Below are positions 13,081 through 20,700 of a DNA stretch of 64,000 nucleotides, piece by piece. Each line of letters starts with the position of its first letter. Positions within the stretch are counted from its first letter, which is position 1. Below the pieces are notes generated by a model. That model ran no database searches. It was not told the origin of the DNA and worked only from the letters and a program-made list of their open reading frames with translations. The stretch comes from Pseudorhodoferax sp. Leaf274 (GTDB lineage: Bacteria > Pseudomonadota > Gammaproteobacteria > Burkholderiales > Burkholderiaceae_C). The position numbers and the translations under genes are program-made. Location of the stretch: positions 1-64,000 of the forward strand of contig NZ_LMNA01000023.1 of assembly GCF_001422445.1 (NCBI RefSeq), in the 5' to 3' direction.

Positions 13081-14991
13081 ATGAGCCAAGCCCCTGCAGC
13101 CCCCGCGCCCGAAGCCGCACAGAAGCGCTCCGTCGCGCCTGGCACGCGCATGGAGCGTGCATTCGGCGTTGCGCGTAGCGCGGTCGACACCGAGGCCCGC
13201 ACGGTGGAGCTGGCGCTGGCCAGCGAGACCGTGGTGGACCGTGGCTGGTTCCGAGAAATTCTGTCGTGCGACCCGGGCGCCATTCGCCTGGCGCGCATGC
13301 GCGATGGTGCGCCGCTCTTGTGCGGTCACGATCACGACGATCACGTAGGCGTAGTCGAGTCTGTCCAGATTGGCGCTGACCGGGTGGTCCGCGCCAAGGT
13401 GCGCTTTGGCCGAAGCGCAAGGGCCGAGGAAGTGTTCGCCGATGTGGTCGACGGCATCCGCCGTCATGTCAGCGTGGGCTATGTGATCCACCAAGCCGTT
13501 GCCACGGAAGTGCGCGACAGCGGGGTCGACACCTACACCGCCACCGATTGGGAGCCCTTGGAGGTCTCTCTGGTGAGCGTGCCCGCCGATGCCTCCGTCG
13601 GCGTGGGCCGCAGCGCACAGCTGCCCGTGCCCGTTGCCGCCGTTCCTCTTTCTGTCCCATCAAAGGAGTCCCGCGTGACCCCCGATACCACCACGGCCGC
13701 GCCTGCCGCTGCCCCCGCCCCCGTCGCCGCCCCGGCCATTGCTGCCGCACCCGCAGCGCCGGCGATCACCAGTGACGACGTGCGCCAGCATGTCGCCAAC
13801 GAGCGTGCCCGTGTGCGCGAACTCGGCGCCATCGGCGAAACCTTCGCCCGCTTCGGTGGTGTGGCGCTCGCGCGCACCGCCGTCGAAAAGGGCGAGACCG
13901 TCGAGCAGCTGCGGGCGCACATCATGAACGCCATGACGGCATCGCAGGCCGCGCCCGTCACCATGCTCGACATGGAGCCGAAGCAGGCCAAGCGCTTCAG
14001 CGTCTTCAAGGCCATCCGCGCACTGACCGACAAGAGCTGGAAGGGCGCTGAGTTCGAGCTGGAGTGTCACACCGAGATCCTCAAGCGCACCGGTCTGCAG
14101 GAGGCGGTGCACGGCGGCTTTTACCTGCCGATGGACATCCAGAAGCGTGACCTGACGGTGGCTGCGCCCACGGGTGGTGGCAACCTGGTTGCCACGAACC
14201 TCGACGCGGCCAATTTCATCGACCTGCTGCGCGCCCGCAGCCGCCTGGTGGCACTTGGCGCCACGCTGTTGCCTGGCCTGGTCGGCAATGTGGCCGTGCC
14301 CAAGCAGACCGGCGCCGCCACCGCCTACTGGCTGGTGAATGAAGCCGCGCCGATCACCGAGAGCCAGCAGACCGTTGGCCAGTTGCCCTTGTCGCCCAAG
14401 ACGCTGGGCGCGTACACCGAGCTGAGCCGCCTGCTCATGCTGCAAAGCACCCCGGCCGCCGAGTCCATGGTCATGGCTGACCTCGCGAAGGTGCTCAGCC
14501 TGGGCATCGACCTGGCTGGTTTCGAGGGCAGCGGCACGGGCGGGCAGCCCACCGGCATCGCCAACACCGCCGGCATCGGCTCCGTGGTCGGTACGGGGCT
14601 GGCCTACCCGGGCATCATCGAGTTCCAGACCGACCTGGCTTCCAGCAACGCGCTGGCCGATGGCTGCGCCTACGCCACCACCCCCGCCGTCGCTGGCCTG
14701 CTGATGCAGCGTCAGCGCTTCAGCGGCACGGACACGCCGCTGTGGACTGGCACGGTGCTGGATGGCCAGGTGGGCGGCTACCAGGCCACCACCACCACGC
14801 AGCTTACCGCCGGCAGCATGATCTTCGGCGACTACAGCCAGGTCGTGATTGGCGAGTGGGGCATGCTGGAGATCGCGCTCAACCCGTACGCCAACTTCAC
14901 TGCTGCGATCACGGGTATCCGCGCCATCCAGAGCGTGGATGTGGGTGTTCGCCAAGTGGCCGCGTTCTCGCGCGCCACCAGCATCACCTGA
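13081..14991 (+). CDS. HK97-type prohead protease fused to major capsid protein
   Basis: 636 residues. Residues about 25-180 are a caudoviral prohead protease: candidate catalytic His83 in LLCGHDHD and Ser131 in RHVSVGY, followed by EVSLVSVPAD. A Pro/Ala linker and a helical scaffold-like delta region (DDVRQHVANERARVRELGAIGETFARFG) lead into an HK97-fold capsid domain (FYLPMDIQKRDLTVAAPTGGGNLVATNL to the end). An internal in-frame start with a good Shine-Dalgarno (GTG 13675) could make capsid precursor alone. Fusion of protease and capsid is known in some phages. The start is ATG 13081, after the box and hairpin. Confidence 0.9.
   Translation: MSQAPAAPAPEAAQKRSVAPGTRMERAFGVARSAVDTEARTVELALASETVVDRGWFREILSCDPGAIRLARMRDGAPLLCGHDHDDHVGVVESVQIGADRVVRAKVRFGRSARAEEVFADVVDGIRRHVSVGYVIHQAVATEVRDSGVDTYTATDWEPLEVSLVSVPADASVGVGRSAQLPVPVAAVPLSVPSKESRVTPDTTTAAPAAAPAPVAAPAIAAAPAAPAITSDDVRQHVANERARVRELGAIGETFARFGGVALARTAVEKGETVEQLRAHIMNAMTASQAAPVTMLDMEPKQAKRFSVFKAIRALTDKSWKGAEFELECHTEILKRTGLQEAVHGGFYLPMDIQKRDLTVAAPTGGGNLVATNLDAANFIDLLRARSRLVALGATLLPGLVGNVAVPKQTGAATAYWLVNEAAPITESQQTVGQLPLSPKTLGAYTELSRLLMLQSTPAAESMVMADLAKVLSLGIDLAGFEGSGTGGQPTGIANTAGIGSVVGTGLAYPGIIEFQTDLASSNALADGCAYATTPAVAGLLMQRQRFSGTDTPLWTGTVLDGQVGGYQATTTTQLTAGSMIFGDYSQVVIGEWGMLEIALNPYANFTAAITGIRAIQSVDVGVRQVAAFSRATSIT
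13662..13677 (+). promoter_or_regulatory. Internal Shine-Dalgarno and GTG start inside the protease-capsid gene
   Basis: AAAGGAG (13662-13668) lies 6 nt before GTG 13675-13677, codon 199 of the fused frame. It sits exactly at the protease/linker border, and the product would begin with TPDTTTAAPAAAP and comprise scaffold region plus capsid (438 residues). This is a stronger initiation site than that of the full-length frame. Confidence 0.65.
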
Positions 14992-15004
14992 GGTGCGGCG
15001 CAGC

Positions 15005-15379
15005 ATGGCCCCCGCAGTCAAAGTAAGCCCTGCCGACCCGCAGCCGTACACCGTGCTGCGCGCCATCAGCATCGATGGCGGGCGGGTCGAGCCAGGTGCC
15101 ACTGTGCACCTGACGCTCGTGCAGTACACCGAGCTGGCCACGGCCGGCAAGGTGGGGCCGCACGACCCTAAGGCCGAGGCCCGCGCGGCCAAGGCTGCCA
15201 AGGCTGCTGCAGCTGAGAGGGCAAAGGCCGAGGAGGCCGCTGCGGCAGCCGCGCGAGAGGCGCAGGCGAACGCACAGGCCGAAGCCGAGGCCGAAGCGCT
15301 GCAGAAGCAGCAGGACGAGCAGCGCGAGCAGGCGGGCCCGTCCGATCTGCTGGGTGACGCTGTCGAGTCGCAAGGCTGA
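15005..15379 (+). CDS. Ala-rich phage head protein
   Basis: 124 residues from ATG 15005 with GAGGTG upstream. Residues 1-60 form a small beta-like domain (YTVLRAISIDGGRVEPGATVHLTLVQYTELATAGKVGP). Residues 60-110 are an uninterrupted Ala/Glu/Lys helix, probably a coiled coil. It follows the capsid gene in the place of lambda gpFI, which helps packaging, but I cannot confirm homology. The gene is in line with the following head-tail joining genes (8-bp gap). Confidence 0.6.
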   Translation: MAPAVKVSPADPQPYTVLRAISIDGGRVEPGATVHLTLVQYTELATAGKVGPHDPKAEARAAKAAKAAAAERAKAEEAAAAAAREAQANAQAEAEAEALQKQQDEQREQAGPSDLLGDAVESQG

Positions 15380-15387
15380 GCGAGGCC

Positions 15388-15669
15388 ATGTTCACCGAAG
15401 ACCTGGGCGCCTTCTTCGACGTGGCCAGCGGCTTTGCCGTGGTGGCCACGGCGGGCGGAGCCTCGTTCCCGGTGATCTATGACGCGCACCCGGAGGCGGT
15501 GGGCGGCTTCGTCGAGACCGTGGGCCCGGAGTGCCGGGCGCGCAGCAGCGATGTGGCCGCGCTCGACCACGGCAGCCAGATCTCGGTGCAGGGCGAAGGC
15601 TTGTTTGCCGTCACCGGCAAGCAGCCGGATGGCACTGGCATCACCGTGCTGCAACTGCGCAGGGCCTGA
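15388..15669 (+). CDS. Head-tail joining protein, gpFII-like
   Basis: 93 residues starting MFTEDLGAFFDVASGFA. The start, size and position match the lambda gpFII/Phage_attach group, whose N-terminal MF..D..FF.. segment is characteristic. It should bind the connector at the portal and form the platform for the tail. The body is beta-rich (ASFPVIYDAHPEA, GLFAVTGKQPDGTGITVLQLRR). Only 2 bp separate it from the next gene. Confidence 0.7.
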   Translation: MFTEDLGAFFDVASGFAVVATAGGASFPVIYDAHPEAVGGFVETVGPECRARSSDVAALDHGSQISVQGEGLFAVTGKQPDGTGITVLQLRRA

Positions 15670-15671
15670 CC

Positions 15672-16133
15672 ATGCACGTGAAGCGCCAGATCCTCCATGC
15701 GCTGCGCGTCGCGCTCGCCGAGGCGTTCGCGTCCGCGCTCGTCGACCTGGACCGGCTCGACCCGGTGCCGGCTGGCCGCTGCCCCGCCATCCTGCTGCGC
15801 GAAAGCGACAGCGGCGAAGGCATCACGAAGGTCACGGCCGAAGGCATCCAGCGGCGCGATCTGCCGGTCAGCGTGTCGATGTGCGTGGCCCGCGCCACGG
15901 GCTACGGCGACGAGGCTGATGCCTTGGGCCTGCAGGTCGAGCAGCTGCTGGCCGGCGGCTCTCAGCCCGACCTGACGACGGACCTGGAGGGGCTGTGCTG
16001 CTTCGGCATCGCCCTGCGCGGTTCGCGGCTGTTCATGAGCGGCGAGGGCGAGACCGCCATCGCAGTGCTCATGCACACCTGGATTTTTTCCTACGCGGTG
16101 GATCCGGCCCAGCCGGATGTCGCCATCACCTGA
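15672..16133 (+). CDS. Tail terminator / minor tail protein, gpU-like
   Basis: 153 residues beginning MHVKRQILHALRVALAEAF, an amphipathic helix typical of gpU-type tail terminators, followed by a beta domain (RCPAILLRESDSGEG, DLPVSVSMCVARATG) and a C-terminal strand (LMHTWIFSYAVDP). Placed between the FII-like protein and the tail tube gene, where gpZ and gpU occur in lambda. It would cap the tail tube and connect to the head. The longer in-frame extension upstream of ATG 15672 overlaps the previous gene and is rejected. Confidence 0.65.
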   Translation: MHVKRQILHALRVALAEAFASALVDLDRLDPVPAGRCPAILLRESDSGEGITKVTAEGIQRRDLPVSVSMCVARATGYGDEADALGLQVEQLLAGGSQPDLTTDLEGLCCFGIALRGSRLFMSGEGETAIAVLMHTWIFSYAVDPAQPDVAIT

Positions 16134-16174
16134 TTCCATCGCCCGCGAGGGCAACACCTGAAGGGACCAACCCC

Positions 16175-16828
16175 ATGCGCACTCCCACCGGCACCATCAC
16201 TTCCGTGGCCACCGAGCTGGCCCCCGCCGTTGCCGTCACGGCGATCACCAACGCTGTCGAGGCGGTGCTCACCGCGGCCGGCCACGGTTGCTCGGTCGGT
16301 GACATCGTCGTCGCCTTCTCCGGCTGGGGCCGCATCAACTACAAGGCCTTCCAGGTCAAGACCGTTGCTGGCGACCTGATCACGCTGAAGAAATGCAACA
16401 CCTTCGACCAGACGCTGTTCGCGCCCGGTGGCGGCGTGGGCACGGTTCGCCGCGTGGTGCCGGCGAAGTGGGTAGACCTGGACCGCACCATGGGCCACAC
16501 GTCCACCGGTGGCGACGCCAAGACCATCAACGTGAAGTTCACCGAGTACGAGAACGAGTTCATCCTGAACGACGGGTTCACCGCGGTGAGTCGCAGCTTC
16601 GAGATGGATGCCGACCTGATCGGCACGCCGGGCTACGAGGCCATGGTGCAGTTGTCGCAGACGCAGCAGCCCACCGTGGTGCGGCGCCGCGCCAAGACGG
16701 GGGCTTTCACGCTCATCCCCGGCACCGTGTCCTTCAACGAGGAGGAGATCGAGGCCGAAGGTCAGATCGTCCGCGTGAAGGGGACGATCAACGGCCAGAA
16801 CTCCAGCACGCGCTACGCCGCGGCCTGA
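16175..16828 (+). CDS. Major tail tube protein, gpV-like
   Basis: 217 residues from ATG 16175 with GAAGGGA upstream. The central part (FEMDADLIGTPGYEAMVQLSQTQQPTVVRRRAKTG) and the following beta strands fit the lambda-type tail tube family (Phage_tail_3). Stacked hexamers form the tube whose length is set by the tape measure. No C-terminal Ig domain like lambda's is present, as the protein ends soon after NGQNSSTRYAAA. The frame extends upstream, but that part overlaps the preceding gene. Confidence 0.75.
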   Translation: MRTPTGTITSVATELAPAVAVTAITNAVEAVLTAAGHGCSVGDIVVAFSGWGRINYKAFQVKTVAGDLITLKKCNTFDQTLFAPGGGVGTVRRVVPAKWVDLDRTMGHTSTGGDAKTINVKFTEYENEFILNDGFTAVSRSFEMDADLIGTPGYEAMVQLSQTQQPTVVRRRAKTGAFTLIPGTVSFNEEEIEAEGQIVRVKGTINGQNSSTRYAAA

Positions 16829-16871
16829 AGGTCTGACCACACTGCGCACCGACCTGGCTCCGTTCGTCCTC

Positions 16872-16914
16872 TCGCAGGGACGGCGGAGCCGGGCACGGGC
16901 TCCACTCCCTGCGA
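16872..16914 (+). promoter_or_regulatory. Nested hairpin in the leader of the tail chaperone gene
   Basis: Outer arms TCGCAGGGA (16872-16880) and TCCCTGCGA (16906-16914) enclose an inner stem GGAGCC/GGCTCC (16885-16890, 16898-16903). It ends 9 nt before ATG 16924, with only AAAGAAA as a weak ribosome site between. It may damp translation of the chaperone relative to the tube protein, or act as a partial terminator; no U-tract follows. Confidence 0.4.
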
Positions 16915-16923
16915 AAGAAACCC

Positions 16924-17415
16924 ATGTCGGACACCACCAAGCTCAAGTCCATCCCGGCCGCGCGGCTCAAGTCGCTCGGCACCCAGGCGCCGCAGTTCGA
17001 TCTGCCGATCACGGTCACCAAGCTCGACGGCACTGTCGCCGAGTTGCTGCTGCGCTGCAATGCCATGCGCAAGACGGAGTGGTCCAAGCTGCGCGACGAC
17101 CGCCACCGCGAGGCGGTGGAGGCCACGCTGAAGCCCGCGGAGGCCGAGGTCGTGCAGGTGCAGCGCATCGAAGATGCCGAGCCCACGCTCATCACCGGGC
17201 TGCTGGCCCGCGGCTACGAGACCATCGTGCGCGAGGGTCTGCGCCGCGATGCCGACACGGTGCTGCTCTTCGCCACCGGCTGGGACCTGGATGACGCGTT
17301 CACGGCCGATGCGCTCATGGCGCTGGAGGATGAGTTCGCTGGCAGCCTGATCGCCATCCTCAACGCCTACGACCTCGCGATCTACCAGGGCCGCTTGGGA
17401 AACTCCAGGCCATAG
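16924..17415 (+). CDS. Tail assembly chaperone, gpG-like
   Basis: 163 residues between tail tube and tape measure genes, the position of lambda G. It is a soluble helical protein with a beta-like N-terminus (FDLPITVTKLDGTVAELLLRCNAMRKTEWSKL). Its second-to-last codons include GGA AAC, part of a GGGAAAC slippery heptamer, so a fraction of ribosomes should shift -1 and continue into the frame ending at 17738, making a 271-residue fusion. Both forms bind and fold the tape measure during tail assembly in related phages and are absent from the virion. Confidence 0.8.
   Translation: MSDTTKLKSIPAARLKSLGTQAPQFDLPITVTKLDGTVAELLLRCNAMRKTEWSKLRDDRHREAVEATLKPAEAEVVQVQRIEDAEPTLITGLLARGYETIVREGLRRDADTVLLFATGWDLDDAFTADALMALEDEFAGSLIAILNAYDLAIYQGRLGNSRP
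17397..17403 (+). promoter_or_regulatory. Programmed -1 ribosomal frameshift site GGGAAAC
   Basis: The heptamer G GGA AAC is in the correct phase with the zero frame (codons GGA 17398-17400 and AAC 17401-17403). It lies four codons before the zero-frame stop TAG. A slip by -1 reads GGG AAA and continues CTC CAG GCC. It resembles lambda's G GGA AAG site. Confidence 0.88.
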
Positions 17416-17738
17416 CCCGTGCGCTCCACGAGCCAGACATCACCGAGTACGAGGCGCGCTATGAAGGCTTCGAGCTCGAAGACTACGAGACCGAGGAAAT
17501 CGAAGTCTGGCCCGACAACGAGCGCGCCCTGGCCTTGTTCCAGCGGGTGGGCACCCGCTGGGCATACCCCACGATGGGTGCCGTCCCCCTGGGCTTGCGC
17601 TGGGAGGCGATCTACCCCCTCATGGACCGACTCGGGCTGTGCAATGCCGAGTGGGACGACCTGCACAGCTGCCTGATGGCCATGGAGCAGTCGGCGCTGA
17701 AAACGATGCGCGATTTCGCACCCAAACCCAAACCGTGA
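17403..17738 (+). CDS. Frameshift extension of tail chaperone, gpT-like
   Basis: This 111-codon frame has no plausible start of its own before the middle; it is entered by -1 slippage at 17397-17403. It encodes LQAIARALHEPDITEYEARY, then WPDNERALALFQRVGTRW and MGLRWEAIYP-type aromatic segments, which fit the DUF1799-type T extension found in phages with large tails. In the fusion the G part binds the tape measure and the T part contacts tail tube protein. The stop is 3 bp before the tape measure ATG. Confidence 0.8.
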   Translation, partial: LQAIARALHEPDITEYEARYEGFELEDYETEEIEVWPDNERALALFQRVGTRWAYPTMGAVPLGLRWEAIYPLMDRLGLCNAEWDDLHSCLMAMEQSALKTMRDFAPKPKP

Positions 17739-17741
17739 TCC

Positions 17742-20700
17742 ATGGCTGACGACCTGCACACCCAGATCAAGATCTCCGCCAACGCCGACGGCGTGGAGAC
17801 CGGGGTCACGCGCGCCAAGCGCAGCCTGTCGTCGCTGGGTCAGTCGGCGGAGCAAGTGGGCGAGCAGGCTGCGCGCGGCCTGGGCAAGTTGGGCGGCAGT
17901 GGTGAGGCGGTCACGCAGGGCATGGACCGCGTCACCAGGAACATCGAGGCCGGCATGCGGCGGCAGATTGCTGCATGGGAGGCTGGTGGCACAGCCAATC
18001 GCCAGTACCAGGAAGGCCTGGCCCGCATGCGTGGCGCCGACATGGCGGCGCTCAAGCCAACGCTCGATGCGTACGAGGCGGCCAAGAACCGCGCCGAGGC
18101 TGCGGCCCGTGCGCAAGGCACCCTGATCGACCGGCTCGGCGCGGTGGGGCCTGTGGCCTCCATCGCGGCCGGCCAGATCGCGGCCTTGGCAAGCAGCTTC
18201 ACGCTGGGTGCGGTGGTCGCGTTCGTGAAGAACGTCAATGATGGCGTCGACGCGCTCAACGACATCAAGGACGCCACCGGCGCCACCATCGAGAGCATCA
18301 GCGCGCTGGAGGATGTGGCCCGCCGCTCCGGCGCGTCGCTCGATCTTGTCGGTTCGGTGCTTGTGAAGTTCAACGACCTTTTGAGCAAGGCCACGCCAGA
18401 GAGCAACACCGCCCGGCAGCTCAAAGCCATCGGGCTGAGCGTGGCAGAGCTGCGCAAGTTGGACCCTGCCGAGGCTGTGCGTGTGACCGCTGTGGCCCTG
18501 TCTGGCTACGCCGATGACATGAACAAGGGCCGGCTGATGACGGACCTGTTTGGCAAGTCTGTCAAGGAACTCGCGCCGTTCATGGCCAACGTTGCCGAGC
18601 AGGGGGCGCTGGTCGGCAAAGTCACCGCGCAGCAGGCCGAGGAGGCTGAGAAGCTCAACAAGGCGCTGTTCGGGCTTCAGGCTAACGCCAGCGACCTGAG
18701 CCGCGAATTTGCGCGGCGCATGGTGCCCGGGCTAACCCAAATTGCGGGGGCGATGGCGGCCGGCGCGAAGGAGGGCGGCGTCCTGCTCGGCGTCCTGCGA
18801 GGGCTGAAGGAATTCGGCGCTATGGCGCTGGGTGTTGATCCGCTGGGCCAGGCGACAAGCCGCGCAGAGCGTGCACAGGCGGAGATCAAGCGGCTGCAGG
18901 GCATGCTGCAGGGGCCTGAGCTGATCCAGGCGCGCGATCCCGCCAACGACACCAACAATCGCCGCATCGCGCAGCTGCGTGCCCAGATCGTGACCGTGCA
19001 AAAGGAGGCGCTGGCTGCCACTGATGCATTGAAGGCGATGGTCGGTGTGAACGCATCGGGCGCTGGCGAATCGAAGGATAGCGTCGGTGACCTGAGCGAC
19101 AAAGGGGACGCGCAGGCCGCCGCCAAGGATGCGGTGGAGGCGCGGCTCGCGGAGATCCGCCGCGGCTTGGCGGTCGAGGCGTCGCTCACCAAGGCCACGC
19201 TTGATGAGATCGGCAGCATGCGTCGCATGCAGGCCCTGTCAGACCGCGAAGCGATTGACGTGGTGGCGGCGGCGGAAGTGGGTCAGCTCGAACGCCAGCG
19301 CGCCGCGCTGCAGGCCGAGTTGGCGATCCAGTCGCAACAGAAGAACGCGCTTAAGGAAGTGTCCAATCTCAAGGGCCAGATCGACCTGGTGGACACCGAG
19401 ATCAGCGAGCGGCGTAAAAAGCAGCTGCGCGAGATCAATGAGCTCACGTTCCGCCAGGCCGCCGCGGCCAGCGCCGTGATCACGGCGCAGAAACAGCAGG
19501 ATGGCGAGGACTGGGATGCCTACAACCGCCAGCGGCAGGACGCCTGGAATGCGGCGCTGACCGCGTCCTATGAGTACGGCCGCAACATCGACGAAGCCAA
19601 CGAGGCGGTGCAGTTCGAGTTGGGGTTGATGGGGCAGGGCGAGCGCGCCCGCGCCATTGCCATCGCGCAGTACCAGGTGCAGGTGCGGCTGAAAGAGCGT
19701 CTCCGCGAGATTGAGGGGCGGCGTCTGGATGCCGAGCAGGAGCAGGCCCTCAGGGCTATCGAGGAAGCCACTGCTGCGCGGCAGATGGCCAACGTCGAGC
19801 AGCAGGTGATGCGCGACGAGTGGAACAAGACCACCGAGGAGGTGAACCGCAGCCTCACAGACGCGCTGCTGCGCGGCTTCGAGGAGGGCAAGACGGCTGC
19901 CGAGAACCTGCGCGACACCACCGTCAATATGTTCAAGACGATGGTGCTGCGGCCCACCATCAGCGCCATCCTGCAGCCGGTCAGCGGCGCGGTTTCCAGT
20001 GCGATTGGTGACGGCACTGCGTCGGGTGGCGGCGTGTTGGGCATGATCAAGGATGCCAAGTCGCTGTATGACTGGGGTAGCAAGGCGTACAGCTGGTTCA
20101 CCGGCGCCAGCTCGGCCAGCGGGGTGACCAGCAGCCTGGGTGCGGCCTTCTATACCGCCCCGGCGCTGTACGCTGGCGCTTCGGCAATCGGCGGGGCGTC
20201 GGCTGCACTCGCTGGCGGCACGCTGGGGTCTGGCACCTTCCTGGGTACGGCGGGGGTGCTGGGATCGTCTGGCGGTGCGCTGGGGACGGGCACTGCGCTG
20301 TTGGGGGAGGCGGCCACCTCGTACGCAATTTCGGCTGGCACGGCCGCAGGCGCCACGGCCGGTGCGGCGGCCGGCACGGCGGCCGCTGCGGGCGGCGGCA
20401 CCAGCGCCGCCGGCGCCGCGGCATCGCTGGGCCCATATGGCTGGATCGCCGCTGCGGCCATCCTGGCCATCATGGCCTTCGCGGGCAAAGGCGAGGAGCG
20501 CTACGGCGGGCACTACGGCATCAACTTCCAGGGCGACCAGGTGCTGGACTACCGCCGCGGCGGCTACATCGACAGCAAGCAGGGTGAGGTGACGTTCGTG
20601 GTCGGTCCCGGCGGCGGCGAGTTCGCCAAGGACTATGTGTCCGAGCTGATGACCGGTACCACCAAGGGCATCAACGCGCTGCTGGGTGACCTCGGTTCCA

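Noticed and set aside
17419-17676. A separate 85-residue frame just after the tail chaperone gene.
   Set aside because: Its composition is Ser/Thr/Arg-rich and in the wrong frame; the neighbouring frame entered by -1 slippage encodes the expected T extension.
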